From contig OZ020617.1 of the NCBI GenBank assembly GCA_963971575.1, forward strand, positions 25,940,700-26,004,699: a stretch of DNA of 64,000 bases, given 5' to 3'. The notes beneath the pieces were generated by a model. The model worked only from the letters and a program-made list of their open reading frames with translations, was not told the origin of the DNA and did no database searches. Numbering within the stretch: the stretch's first letter is position 1; each line of letters opens with the position of its first letter. Of the stretch, positions 24,036-36,939 are shown one piece after another. Position numbers and translations under genes: made by a program. Source of the DNA: Liopterus haemorrhoidalis. Lineage: Eukaryota; Arthropoda; Insecta; Coleoptera; Dytiscidae.

Positions 24036-24329
24036 TATTGGAATAGCTATAAGAATATTATTATTGTCAATAGTTTTCTGAATCTTGTTTATAAATTATA
24101 TTTATATGAAATATCAAAAAAATAATGGTATTCTCGTTCGTTTTTTGCAACTTTTTGAACAGTAATAGTATATGTAAGAGGATGTATGCAACACGTAGGC
24201 AAAATGGGTCATTATTTTACTTGTTGCATAAATAGCTATAATGTAACTTATTTTATGTGGAACACATATGATATCGTACTACTAATCACTTACTCAGCTT
24301 ATCATTTTTAAATCAACACAAAATGCATT

Positions 24330-24410
24330 CTTACAAGCCTGGGTCGAGACTCGAACTTAATACCTTTGGAAGTAATACGCTACAGTCTGTGTCTTGCCAG
24401 AAGGCGTAAT
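24330..24410 (-). mobile_element. tRNA-like SINE head, fragment
   Basis: On the minus strand, TGTAGCGTATTACTTCCAAA is followed by AAGTTCGAGTCTCGACCCAG, a B-box-like segment. No tail or TSDs seen; not a foldable tRNA gene. Confidence 0.45.
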
Positions 24411-24556
24411 ATGATTTTACAAAGGTAATTATCATTTTAAGCTTTCCCTTTTAATTTGCTTACGGCATCATAGCAACAATCTTTTTGCATTGTTTAGAAA
24501 TTCACGGTTAGGCGATGCCTTTTGCCTCTCAGCAAGCCACATACATACAACTAGGC

Positions 24557-24884
24557 CAAGGGTCGGCAAAACGCGGCTCGCGAGCCTCATGCGTTTCTTT
24601 GAGGATATTCGTGTGGCTCTTCAAATTAAGTTGATGTGGAACAAAATTTAAAAAATAGTCACGCAAAAGTTCATTTAGAACTTTTGCATATGCATGAAAA
24701 TATTTTATTTTCATCGGTAATACCAATGACTAAAATGAAACCTATTTATATACTACTCATTAAATGATGTTAAAAAAGTCATGTAAAGCTATAATTTTGT
24801 TTTAAATTATGGCTCTTTAAAATGTTTTCAGATGCCGTAAAGGGTGAATTTGGCTCTTTAGCCTCTAAAGTTTGCCGACCCCTG
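24557..24884. mobile_element. hAT MITE with perfect 8-bp TSD
   Basis: Ends CAAGGGTCGGCAAAACGCGG and, inverted, CAGGGGTCGGCAAACTTTAG, the classic hAT CAGGGGTCGGCAAAC terminus. The direct repeat AACTAGGC flanks both sides (24549-24556, 24885-24892). 328 bp, non-coding, with GTGGCTCTT motifs inside both ends. Confidence 0.93.
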
Positions 24885-24892
24885 AACTAGGC

Positions 24893-25478
24893 GAACAACG
24901 AGACATGCAAGATTGTAGTCAGAGATACTGTGCACAAGAAAAACCACAAGGAGGCACAAATAATGCTCCGTTTATGCGATACCTTTTGCATACAGAGCCG
25001 CATGGAAAGAGGCATCATCTAAACACGGTAGTACAGAAAATAGCAGAATCACGCTGTATAAGTATTTTATATTCAACAATAAATAAATCGTTTCGGAAAA
25101 TCTTTTCTATGTTTTCATCATTTACGTTATCGTCCCATTATAATGTGTTACGATTACTTTTAACAGGAACTCTTCGTTATGAAACATTCTTAAAAGTTCA
25201 AAATTATTAAGCTGTACAGAAGTCAGATATAAGAGAATAGCTTTTAGTAGCGTTAACATTAATCTTCCCAAAACACATTATCATTTACATTAAATTATTG
25301 CTTTCATAAAATGCCCCAGCTGGTCAATGTCATTATTAGTTTATCATTACAATTTATTAAAAATATTAGTTGATTAAATACATTACTGCTATATTTTATT
25401 TGTTTTTATATAATGATATTATATAATTTTATTATCATTTAAAAACTGGAAGCTTTTGAAATTTGAGTTTAGGGACGT
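24893..25478. other. Intronic stretch, nothing recognised
   Basis: One 112-codon open frame (24872-25210) overlaps the MITE end and has no family signature; treated as chance. Confidence 0.35.
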
Positions 25479-25479
25479 A

Positions 25480-25690
25480 TGCTGAAGATCTTTTTCTTGC
25501 CATACAGAGAAGAATGTTGCAATATCTTGGACATATTATGGAAGAAGGAAACAAGAGCTACTGCAATTTATCTGGGAAATATTATTAGCAAGCGAAGTGC
25601 AGATCGAACAAAAACTTCGTGGATAGGATATCTATCTAAAAAGAAAACACACACAATCTGTAGCAATTAGCGCAAAGAGATGGCATAGAA
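25480..25690 (+). pseudogene. Non-LTR retrotransposon RT ORF, C-terminal fragment
   Basis: One frame gives RRMLQYLGHIMEEGNKS and, after a frameshift, LLQFIWEILLASEVQIEQKL, followed by AKRWHRR. This tracks the tail of insect RT ORFs (YLGHIMR ... LLQLIIEGKI ... GRRxxSWL). It is heavily decayed and abuts a (TA)n/(TG)n tract. Confidence 0.65.
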
Positions 25691-25696
25691 GAAGAA

Positions 25697-26580
<884 letters not shown>

Positions 26581-27982
26581 CTTTTATTATTTTTTATTAC
26601 ATCAGAAAATATTAATGGTTATTATTTCAGTTGTTTTTAAATATATGATATACCTCATTTTGAATGAATTTGTTTTGTATATTTTGTTTCAAAGAATAAA
26701 ATATGAAATAATCTCGGCACAAGATATTTCTTCAATTAAATCTGAAACTTATAGTACCATCTATCAATAAAATCTTATAGCTAGAACATTTTTCTCGTTA
26801 TTTTTTCAATATATAGATTAGAAGTACCATTGAGTTGTCCTGATGGCTTCGTAAATGCATCGTTTAATCTCGATCTCGAAAAACCTAATTGGCAATCACT
26901 GATATCGGATCGTATCCAGAGCAAAGCTGTCACTACAAGGCATACCAAAGAAAATATAACTGGTCTTTCAATTCTTCTCTATCTTACTTCCAACTATTGA
27001 TCTCAGACTTTACTGGACATTCTATATGTAATCAGACAACCTGCTTTACGCTTAGTTTGATATTACTTTTATTGTCAGTATTTTTACAGCATTATGTTAC
27101 AGTACACATCTGATGATGACAAATGATATCTAGAAAAATTTGTAGCATCTGCTTTAAGAAAACGTGCAAATATCAAATTACGAATGGAGACTTTATTTTT
27201 GGTACAGGTTTTGTTGATTCAAATTGTACAATAATAAATAGCGAACATAATTCATCTGCTGTATTAGCGTTATTTTTTAAAAGTATACTCGACAAATATT
27301 AACTTTCATAACTAACTATATAGATTCCAAACCAACTTAACCAGTTTCTTTGTTATTCAACAATAATGGTTCATTATATTTCTATAAACCTTTTAAGGAT
27401 ATCCGGTGTTATTTTAATCCGAAACTCACGAATTTATGAAATTCTGCTACTGGTTCAATCCCTGTATTAAATAAAAACAGTTTCACAGACGAATACACTT
27501 GCTGGCAGAGACTAAAAATGTTTTTATCGTTTTTAGTTTTTGTATACGAAATTGATCTACGAATGTGAAATTTACAAAACGAGGTGAAACCGAGTTCTTT
27601 AAATCACATAAGTAGTATAATGAGACAATTTCTTTACGTGTAGCATATAATGCGTTTTCGCCAGAGACTCAAAAGTCTGCAAAAAATGAATGAATACCTA
27701 TAAAAAAGTTTCGACATTCAATATAAATTCAATAATATTTAGCTATTGAAATTCAAACGTTTACAATTAAACAAGTTATTTTCACTTATTTTTCGTAGTA
27801 TTTGAATGGCTGTAAAGATCAGAATAGCAGGTAATATATTTCAATAAATAAATATTATTGAAAGTTCTTGGGAAATTTATTGCCTAACTGAAATGAGTTA
27901 GGCAAGTAGGCCTGTTTCCTTACCGCCGTAGAAAAAATGTGTTTCTAATGCATCTAATTAATAATTATTTTTCTATTTCCAG
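26581..27982. other. AT-rich intronic stretch before the first semaphorin exon
   Basis: No repeat termini or coding similarity found. The last 25 bases are a T-rich tract serving the acceptor at 27981. Confidence 0.4.
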
Positions 27983-28091
27983 GAACCTGGTGTACAACCT
28001 CAGCATGGCGGATCTATCGGAACAACAGCGCCTCACCTGGTTTTCAAACGAAAACGACGTTAAAATGTGTGTGATGAAAGGAAAGGATGAA
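27983..28091 (+). CDS. Sema1a: Semaphorin class 1 (Sema1a-like), internal coding exon, sema-domain blade 1 region
   Basis: Seen: the exon is preceded by a T-rich tract and AG at 27981-27982 and followed by a consensus GTAAGT donor at 28092. It carries the last base of a split codon and then 36 codons. The peptide opens NLVYNLSMADLSEQQRLTW and ends KMCVMKGKDE. Family knowledge: semaphorins have an N-terminal seven-bladed propeller whose first strands read like N-x-V-Y-N-L, a Trp, then K/M-C-x-x-K-G-K. The NLVYNLS wording fits transmembrane class 1 (Sema1a, grasshopper Fasciclin IV), a plexin A ligand/receptor in axon guidance, better than secreted class 2. An N-glycosylation sequon (NLS) and one conserved Cys are present. 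The upstream intron is phase 2 and the downstream one phase 0. Continuity with the exon at 52112 is inferred from matching phase and family order. Sema1b or a lineage-specific paralog cannot be excluded. Confidence 0.88.
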
Positions 28092-28097
28092 GTAAGT

Positions 28098-29780
28098 TAT
28101 TTTTCACTAGTATTATACTTGTGTTAGAATGATTGCGTAGAATTTAGTAGGATTATATGTTAATTTAATATGGAAATATTTTATTACAAACTACAAATTT
28201 TTATAATTTGATTGTATTGTTTTCTTTTCTTGGTTACTTTTGTAAGTGAATGACATAATTTTAAAAAATATAGTTTATTTAATTTTAAATATATTCATTG
28301 AGGAAAGCATAGTAACATCAAAATGTATTGTAATAATCGAATGTTAATCCAAGATTAAATAAAAAAGGAGAAAAAAATTAAGTTTGTTTTGAAGTGATGA
28401 GTCAAGGTTATCGCCTATATTGTTCAGTTTGAAATAAACCGTATTTGAAATTCTTACAGTTTGAGAGTTGAAGAAAAAACTCACATATTTTTATCTTTTA
28501 GCTTCATAGAAAGGAATCGTAGCGACTCTTGTGAGATCACTTGACGTGTCAAATATCATAGAGACCAGACAGTTGTGACTCGGTACCACTTCTGACATCT
28601 CTCGGTATAAATCAAAGTAAACTCGAATGTGAAATAAAACAAAATACTACCGCACTTGAATTTAGAACTTGGCGTTAATATTAAAATAACAAATTTCATA
28701 TCAAAAGCGAGAAAAGTTTTTTTTTTTCTGTTGTTTTTGGTGGGTTTATACGTTGAAGATAATTGCGAAAAATGCTACAGGCCAGAATTTTACTGAATAT
28801 ATGAATATGTAAATATGTGGGAAGTTTTGGGCTGTTTATTTTTCTTTGTGTGCATTTGGCGCAGCAAATTTTAAATATTGTGGTTCTGGGGTGTTATCTC
28901 ATATAATCTCAGGGCTATTACACTGACTGAAGTAAAATTGCAAAATTAAAATGACTTTTTCATTAATAATTCTTTACTTAATTTGAGGAATAGAATTTTG
29001 TTTAAAGATATAAGATATTTGTAAAGATTGAATCATTTAGTTTTTACAAATAAATATACCGCAAATAAAGAAAGTTTTTTTTTTGTCAATGTTTTTTGCC
29101 AAAATATATTTAACTGTAAAATTATTTTTTGAAAACAAATGATATTAGAAAATTAATTAATTACCAGGCAGCAGTTTATTCGATATTAAACAATTTTCAC
29201 GATAAAAACACAATTTTAACTGTATGTCGATAACACCATATTTTATATAAAAATCTCCAGTATGTTTACAGAATAAACATCTACGTATACATATTTATAA
29301 ACAGAAACTTATAATCAAATTCAATAAGGAAACGTGAAATTTTATTTTCTTAGGTAATTCATGTACCTTACCTCTGTTCTAATAAGTTACATATTTTATT
29401 TATTTATATTAATCTGTGAACGGTTCAGAAGTTCGCAAACTATTGCAGCATTTTCAAATTTACATATAGAATGTTTAAGATCAATAAACATGGCGTCAAA
29501 GATCATATCCAGACGGGAACATCGTCTGCACCAATTCCAATTTAAGGGAAGCATAGTTCCGGTTTCGTTACATAGATATGAAGGGGCCAATGCTCTATAC
29601 ATTAATCACCTTTCTTTGAAAGCAATTTTATGCAACAAAAATATCTAAATTCCTTACATATATTTTTAAGATTTAAACAGAATTGTGTCAGATTTAACAG
29701 AATAATTACATTAGATTAATAATAGTATAAATACAAAGTTAGTCAAGATTTCTGTAATACAAAGCGACGATGCGTATAAC
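28098..29780. other. AT-rich intronic stretch, nothing recognised
   Basis: An open frame at 29361-29648 has no family signature and low-complexity flanks; not called. Confidence 0.35.
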
Positions 29781-29876
29781 TAGAAATTAAATATCAAAAT
29801 ACTGCCTCACCGGGATTCGAACCCGTCAACCTAAGAATTTCCCGTTCTCGTTCTAGACATTCTAGACTACGAAGGC
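29781..29876 (-). mobile_element. tRNA-derived SINE (family C), left arm of a head-to-head pair
   Basis: On the minus strand: GCCTTCGTAGTCTAGAATGT ... GAACGGGAAATTCTTAGG, GACGGGTTCGAATCCCGGTG (B box with T-arm pairing CGGG/CCCG), AGGC, then ATTTTGATATTTAATTTCTA. It is very tRNA-like but has an irregular D arm and an unpaired lower acceptor stem, so it is a SINE head, not a functional gene. Confidence 0.72.
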
Positions 29877-29895
29877 TTGTAGACTACGAAGACAT

Positions 29896-30290
29896 GCCTT
29901 CGTAGTCTAGTGGTCTAGAACAGTGCTTCTTAAACTTTTTGATGTCGCGGCTCCCCTACAACTCAAATCGATAAACCGCGGCCCCCCTAAATTTATTTTT
30001 TGGAACCCATTTATACTTATATTTTTTACACTCAGATCATTCAATTTATGTACAATAAAGAATAAAAATTTTGTAACATTAAAGTTAAAGCTACTTATTC
30101 TTATTAAATAATCAAACAATTAACAAGTGTTACATTGGCGCCTTTTCGCGGCCCCCTTGTGAGTATGCCACGGCCACCTAGGGGGCCGCGGCCCACCAGT
30201 TTAAGAAGCCCTGGTCTAGAACGAGAACGCGAAATTCTTAGGTTGATGGGTTCGATTCTCGGTGAGCAGTATTTTGATATTTAATTTCTA
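29896..30290 (+). mobile_element. tRNA-derived SINE (family C), right arm, split by a hAT MITE
   Basis: GCCTTCGTAGTCTAGTGGTC to 29920 continues at 30214 with the duplicated GTCTAGAA, then CGAGAACGCGAAATTCTTAG, GATGGGTTCGATTCTCGGTG and the same ATTTTGATATTTAATTTCTA tail as the left arm. The two SINEs meet 5' to 5' across a 19-bp spacer. Confidence 0.75.
29921..30213. mobile_element. hAT MITE inserted in the SINE pair
   Basis: Termini CAGTGCTTCTTAAACT and, inverted, CAGGGCTTCTTAAACT. Perfect 8-bp TSD GTCTAGAA at 29913-29920 and 30214-30221. 293 bp, with subterminal CGCGGC(C/T)CCCCT blocks near both ends. Confidence 0.95.
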
Positions 30291-30653
30291 CATTATTAAT
30301 AATAATAGACTGTAAGTTCTTTGTTTCTTTTACCTCCATAACTATATTAAAGCCATATGGTTAGTGTATCAACTGGGCCTGTTATTCTTTTATAAACAGG
30401 TACTTATTTTTAAGTATTAAATTCTTACGGCTAAATCAACCTTTGAAATGATTTTCGGAGTAACGGAAGTGGATGCAGAGAAAATAGACCCGTGTCCCTT
30501 TGTCTGTAAACAATCATTTTGATAGGTCAGTTTTGTGTGACATAGTTACATCCTAAAATAATTAAAACAAAAAAATGTCTTCTGCATTAGGCAACATCCA
30601 TCTTTTCTTGCTAGAATCTTTACATGATCGCAGGATTTCGTTTAAGTTATAAC

Positions 30654-30865
30654 CAGGGGCCAGGGGGTTGAAAGCAAGGCAACCCAGAGCGGTAAATTTG
30701 GGGACGGCAAAATTGGTAGAAAGAGAATTAAAATAAATAAAATAGTATAATTTTTAATTATAATTAATCAATAAATTAATTAATATTAATAATTATTAGA
30801 AATTAATTATAAAGGGCGGAAAAATCAGTTTTCTCAGAGCGGTGGAAGTGCTAGATCTAGTCCTG
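30654..30865. mobile_element. Short hAT-like MITE
   Basis: CAGGGGCCAGGGGGTTGAAA at the left and, inverted, CAGGACTAGATCTAGCACTT at the right. Flanks GTTATAAC and GCTATAAC agree at 7 of 8 bases. The middle is (A/T)-only low complexity. Confidence 0.7.
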
Positions 30866-30869
30866 GCTA

Positions 30870-32950
30870 TAACGTCAATGGAATTTGTACTTTTGATGCG
30901 CGTTTGGTATTATGTCATAATTTTTTCTGCGGTAATTTATTTTAAGGCTGATTTATTTTTTCTTTTGTACGGGGATGGTTGCTATGGGAAAAAAATCGCT
31001 AACTAGATTTCATATTTTAGGGCCTGTTATTATAGGGCCTGTTTCTGAAAGCTTAGCCGTGTTAAATCTTTTGGTTAAACTTGGTTACAATATAACAATC
31101 CAATAAGTAACCATACCAACAATTTTCTAACTATTTGGTTATAGTTAACTAGGCTTTTTGAACAGTGTAGTTAATTTATATAGTAAAATATGTTTTATAA
31201 ATAGGAAGCTTTAACTTGACTGTGTTTTGAAGCCATCGTTTTGGATACGATTAATCTTTAATAGTTCAAGAGACTATAAATACGTTTCCGGGACGATTTT
31301 ACCTGTCAATACTAATACAGGATGTTGATTGTTAATACTGGACAGTTGTCAGCCTTAGGCCAGAACAGTACTTTCCAATCTTTTTGTCTATAATCCATTC
31401 ACAATGTTTCCTTATATGAGTAGGCCATGTTAGGGTAACAGTTTTGTTGGTAGCCAAAAATAACTATTTTTAAAAATTATATTTCTATTTAATAGAAAGC
31501 ATTTAATTTATGTTGATGTATAATATATGAGCTATGTATTTTTAGTTATATTTAGATTTATACAACTAGAAGCAGTATAAGCATCTAAGCCATAAATATA
31601 ACGAGTCGTGAAGCACCTATTGGAACGCACTAAACTAGAAAAACCGAGCTCCACGGGTAGTTTTATTTAACCAAACAAATAACTTATTTACAAGAAGTGT
31701 GTTGTTTATTTTAACTTTTTTAACAAGACGATTTTTTTTAAATACAAATTGTGTATAGAAATTATAGATTCCGTACAATTAACCATAAAAGTAAAAGAAA
31801 CAGAAGGAACATAATGTACCAAGATAGGTTCTTTGTATTTTGGAATACAGGTGCATATATAAATCATGTATTTTATTCCCCTTTTTACCTATTAATGTAT
31901 GCGTTTAATAAAAATGCATCGGTCAAATTAATTCAGAAAATCGAATAAAATTGATAAAGTTTTAGATGACTTGGCGTCGATGAATACTACCTAATATACT
32001 TTAATTTCATTTATCGGTTTTATTTTCTTTTCTGCAGGAAATAGAATTATTGAAAATCTTTATTCTTCGGGCGTTCGCCATTCAGAATTGGATTAAGATA
32101 TTATTAGATCTTGGGACATGGTTATTTTAAGCTTTCTTTGAAAACAATGAATTTCTTCTTACACTTTCAAATAAGATTTTAAAGACTTTGTAAAGGTACT
32201 TAAAGGAATAATTTTAAAAAAAAATAATACTTTTATTTTAATACTATTTTGTTTCCCGCCGGAAATCATTTAAAATATTTTATATAGGAACATCATCTTT
32301 TATATACAGTGTAAATAATATAACAACAGCATTTTTTTGAGAAATATCCTAGCTTTTTATTCGTATCCTAGCTTTTTATTTTGGAAAACATATCAGACAG
32401 ATAAGATGTCATGGCTATGAAATGAATGTTGTTAATTTCATACAATTTGAAATGGCATTTTAGAGAGTAAGACAAAAATCGAGTTCAAATAGAAGCTGGA
32501 GTGCAAAATTCAAGTCCACCTTAACTGTATGGATTAATAGGCTGCGCCCTCGAGCTGCAGAGCGCCCGATGGCGCCGACATGACTGAGAATATTCCAAAG
32601 GTGACGGTGCCATCGCGCTTTCTGTTTGTAAGGAAGTTTTTTTTTTTTTTTTTGAATGTGTAATATTTTGTTTATACGCGTTTATATATATATTTGTAAT
32701 AAAATTTTGTAATATCGACGTTAAACAATTTAACTTAATATTGGTAATTTACCCGTGAGCCCACGAAAATGAGAAGGTTCAAATAAATTGTCTTACACAC
32801 TTTCTTAAGGTCATAGGGTAGGATATTAATTTCCATATTTGAAATGAGACTGACGATCCCGGGGAGCGTGCTTCGAGGTACCTGGTCCTACTAGGCTTAC
32901 AGATTTTCTAAGCTCTGGACAATAAAAGAAATACATTTTTGTTTAAATGA
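30870..32950. other. AT-rich intronic stretch with one CpG-richer patch (32540-32625)
   Basis: The patch reads GGCTGCGCCCTCGAGCTGCA ... GATGGCGCCGACATGACTGA. No ORF or repeat ends delimit it; the rest shows nothing. Confidence 0.35.
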
Positions 32951-32959
32951 TATAATTTA

Positions 32960-33177
32960 CAGAGCCGCAGTAAAAAAAAATTGCGCTAGGGGCAGAACCG
33001 TGTTTTTGGCGCCCTTGGCAAATAAAAAAAAGTCCTCACCTTTAAAATTTCAAATGATGAGCAAAAAAAAGAGGTCCTCGCCTTCGCAATGGCGCCCCTT
33101 AGTCAAGACCGTCAGCGCCCCTGTCCTTAGTGCACCCAGGGCCGTCGCCCCTTTCGCCCCCCCTTACTGCGGCTCTG
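32960..33177. mobile_element. CAGAGCCGCAG-ended hAT MITE, copy 1
   Basis: Ends CAGAGCCGCAGTAA and its perfect inverse TTACTGCGGCTCTG. Perfect 8-bp TSD ATAATTTA (32952-32959, 33178-33185). Contains TTTTTGGCGCCCTTGGCAAA and two AGTCCTC/GGTCCTC segments that are expanded into a minisatellite in the copy at 57009. Confidence 0.95.
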
Positions 33178-33574
33178 ATAATTTATATCCGCAACCCGTA
33201 CAACCTTCTCCACATATATTTACTTACGGACACGATCAACTCCACATCCACACACACACATAATTTTTAACACAAAAGAAAGAATTAAAATTAAGCTCTT
33301 ACTAAGCTCCATGGCCTCGTCTACCTCTTCTCTTCATGAACGCCTCTTATTTATTAGTTCTTCCATGAACGAATCTTCCTCGCTTACGTTTTTTGTAGGT
33401 GTCCACCTTACTGTTATCTAGGTCATCTGTCACTTTTCAGTTGTGTATACTACTTTAATGCCCATACTATTTTAATCTATTATTAATATTAATTAAATAT
33501 TATATAAATATATATTTTTTTTTACGTTTTATAAAAAACATATTCATTTTTCCTTTCGATACTTGAAAATATCG

Positions 33575-33660
33575 ATATTTTTTTTCGATACAATACCGGT
33601 ATTGATAATTTTTATTCGACATTATCGATACCCAAATATTGATACTTTACGCGGTATCGC
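33575..33660. repeat. Cluster of TATCGATA-like palindromes
   Basis: ATATCGATATT, TCGATACAATACCGGTATTG, TTATCGATACC and GCGGTATCGC occur within 90 bp. It may be a transposon terminus or DREF-like (TATCGATA) sites; only the repeated motif is observed. Confidence 0.45.
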
Positions 33661-33699
33661 ATATGCTTACATACATATGCTTGCTGTGTATGCTGTTTT

Positions 33700-35215
33700 G
33701 TATTAATACAATTTATTATTCAGTTTTACATAGAATCATAGTTTTACTAAAATCAGAGGCGTATCAAGAAGTGAATGGGTTTTTGTTCCAGTAGAGTTGA
33801 TAGGCCATTTAATGGCGTATTGCTCATTGCCGTAATGTTAGTCATTACTCGAGGATGGAGAGTGCAAATATAAAATAATCAAGTGAGAAAGGAGGGGGGA
33901 CTTGTCTAGTGGGCTCTTGTCCATCGTACACTCTGCATCCCTGATTGCTACGCTACTGACTAAAATTAAACAAGCAAATAAAATGTATTTATTTGAAACG
34001 GGGTCATTTAGAATAGCTGCGCTAACTGTTTAGTTGATTCTGACTACGTCGGATTTTTTACCTTCCACTGATTATATATTTATTATTAGTCTTAATAAAA
34101 AAACTCTATTTTTAATTCGGTTGAATTACATTGAAATGTTCGTGTTCTAACCCGATAACAAGAAGCGAAAGAAGAAATTAGGTGTGAACTCCCATAATCG
34201 TAAATAAACTGGTTCAGAACAGAGTCATCATCCTTTGTGCACTTTTTCCCCTTTCACGTATTGTGCTTCTGCACACAACCATACAAGAGAAGAAATCTTG
34301 TAGCTTTAGTCCACTGTGACGTAATGATCTTTAATTACTGGCTAAATCCAGCCATTTGGCTTAATCGTTATAAGACACTGGAGTAAATTACTTCCCTCTG
34401 AATACACTAGAATTAGGATACATGAGACACACTGAGATAATGAACAAGATTTATTAGATTTCCCATTGGGTTTCGTTAAATATATTGGTTGTTTTTAGAT
34501 GCGTTTCACCGCATGCTCTAACATCAATTAGGTAAACTTTGTTTGTTCTGGTTTAAGCATTTGCTAGAAATTAACTTGTTTAATGCTTCTTGTTTAAACT
34601 TTTCTTTCTCCACTAAAAAACTTTAGATTCAAGATCTCAATAACAACATCATTAGATAAAAACATTCATTTTCACCACCTAAATTTATTTTCCGCACAAA
34701 CTTAAAAAATGAATTTGATTTTGTTCGAATATTAAAATTATTTAAAAAAAAACATATCCTTATTAAATTTTTAGCTATTGAACTGCACTTTATTACAGAT
34801 ACTATAAATTTTTACTAGTACAGTAGTGCCTCAGTAGTACTGTTTTTATTTATTTTTTGTCTACCTTTTTTTAAGCATACAATATTTGATGTATATGAGA
34901 GTAGATATTTTTCAACTAATAACCTAAAAAGTGAATTTGATCATCCCAAGGGAAATTTCGTTGTATAACAAAATTATTTTCGCAGCAAACATTCTGAAAA
35001 TATAGTAGTATATTTATAGAAATATGATTTTTATACTGAAACAAAATATAACATTATTTCTGTGTAACTTAATAGAAGAATAATAAATCAAAATGTCAAC
35101 AGATTTGGTATGTGAATATCTATTGACAACATATTAAAATAATACGACAAACTTACAAGAAACTAATTTTTTTTATGATGATATTAATTTTCACACATTC
35201 ATAGTTTTGCAGGTA
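33700..35215. other. AT-rich intronic stretch, nothing recognised
   Basis: No coding similarity or paired termini identified. Confidence 0.35.
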
Positions 35216-35219
35216 TCTT

Positions 35220-35784
35220 CCGAGAGTTCATAAATGATTTATATGCTTTTGAATTTTCCAATCTTGAGATTAATCTTATAGGTTGGTACTTACCAGTGGC
35301 GCACATGGGAAAACTTATTAAAGGCATATTAATGAGTCATTGACAAAGCAATCAATGAAACCATGTTTAGTTTAATTAATTTTATTTTATTTGGTTTATA
35401 TTGGGCAATAAGTTTTGTTTGGACTATATTTAAGAATTACGAACTTGTCAATTAACAGCACAAATATAAAGATTTTTGTAGATTCCAAGCCAGAAATGGC
35501 ATAAATAATAAACTATCTATCTATATACAAAGGCAAATTATTGAGTCATTGAATATGTGGCTATATTTTGCTTACCAATTAAATAATGTACAAATGTGGC
35601 AATAAAAATGGCCTTTTCTGTTAATAATTAAACTAGACATTGTCATTGTCAGACAACTGTCAATGTCAAGTTATTTTCGTAACTGCGTTTATGATAAAAT
35701 GAGTCATGTACATTTAGGGATAAAAAAATTTAACACGGTAACGCGCTAAATTTAAACGCCTATCAATCATGACTGAACTCTCTG
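35220..35784. mobile_element. TA-type MITE, long copy
   Basis: Shares its ends and body with 38214-38598: GGTTGGTACTTACCAGTGG, GAGTCATTGACAAAGCAATC and AAATTTAAACGCCTATCAAT. The termini (CGAGAGTTCATAAATGA / GACTGAACTCTCTG) have diverged from the second copy. It is about 180 bp longer through extra internal sequence. Confidence 0.72.
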
Positions 35785-36355
35785 TTGTAAGTGACAAATT
35801 TTGTATATAATTTTGATTGTTATCGCAACAAATTCAATTTTACGTCTGGTAATTTAAAGTTTTAAGAGCTTTCATTTAATGCCTCGTATGAAATAAACAA
35901 ATATTGTTTTCAAAAATTCATATAGTGTAGTAACTTTAAAAAAATATAAATAAACAGATCCACAAATTGCACAGCCTGCTTCCATCTAGCGACTTACAAG
36001 CGAGCTTAATCACGAGATGCGGGCATCAAATCAATAAACAAAAGATATTAAATTAATACACCAAAACATGCTAAACTATTTTGGATCACATGATTGCATT
36101 ATTGATTTTTTTTTCTTAATTTAATCCTCTGGGTTAAAGGGTGTGGGTTAAAAAAATATATTTTTTCGTTAAATGCATATTTGATTATATTTTCGCGTTA
36201 TTTATTTTATTGAAGTTTCAGTATTTTTCCTATAAGTGGATCAAAGAAAATTGCATGTACAATGCATACAAAATTTCAATTCTATACGTCCAGCCGTTTG
36301 GTCGTAATTTCTATCCAACAGATAGACAAATAGACATATGGGTGACGATATAAGA

Positions 36356-36517
36356 CAAGCATGCCCAACCTCCGGCCCACGGGATAGTTCTGCCCCCCCC
36401 CCCACCCATGTGACTTATGTGGCCACGAATTCATTTCCCATTTTTTTTGCTCATCAGTTTGTTTAGGTATCCCTTTTCTTCTATGGCCCGCGTTAGCAAA
36501 AGTTTAGCCATACCTGG
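36356..36517. mobile_element. Short hAT-like MITE
   Basis: CAAGCATGCCCAACCTCCGG CCCAC at the left and, inverted, CAGGTATGGCTAAACTTTTG CTAACGCGGGCCA at the right. These are the GGGCCA-bearing ends typical of hAT MITEs. Flanks ATATAAGA and GTATAACA agree at 6 of 8. A C12 run lies near the left end. Confidence 0.68.
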
Positions 36518-36835
36518 GTATAACAGTTTTTTGGTCATACTTACGAAACCCTAAAAACGAAATTTATCTACAGAAAACTTAAGAATGCACTTGACGGATG
36601 TATGTTAACTAGACGGTATTTTTAACTTAGTTATTATGGTCGGTTGGGTACTACCGAAGCATTGTAGACAATTGCATACAGACCGAAAGATGGAAGTCCA
36701 AAAAATTTTGTTTCTATGTACAGGTAATAACTGTACTACCTTTACTATTCGGGATCTTTTAGCTGGTATTCTAGGAAGACAGATATTATAGTAAGAAAAA
36801 AAAATATTTTTCTATGACCCATTAAAATCATAAGT

Positions 36836-36935
36836 TACCCAAGCTCCGTGGTAGAATGGTTCCCTACGGAGCACAAGAATGCAGGTTTTTGATCTCGGAT
36901 AACATTTCAGAATTTTCACATTGAAACGTCGCTTT
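36836..36935 (+). mobile_element. tRNA-derived SINE (family B), 5' fragment
   Basis: ACCCAAGCTCCGTGGTAGAA and GAATGCAGGTTTTTGATCTC correspond to the A and B boxes of the SINE at 10146 (GGCTCCGTGGTAAGACG, GGGTTCGAATT). The body beyond this has diverged. Confidence 0.6.
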
Positions 36936-36939
36936 TGTA

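Noticed and set aside
29361..29648. 95-residue plus-strand frame
   Set aside because: No family motif; a comparable frame exists on the opposite strand.
33000..33263. 87-residue plus-strand frame, Pro/Ala-rich
   Set aside because: Lies in and beyond a hAT MITE with perfect TSD; the composition follows the GCCCC-rich MITE end.
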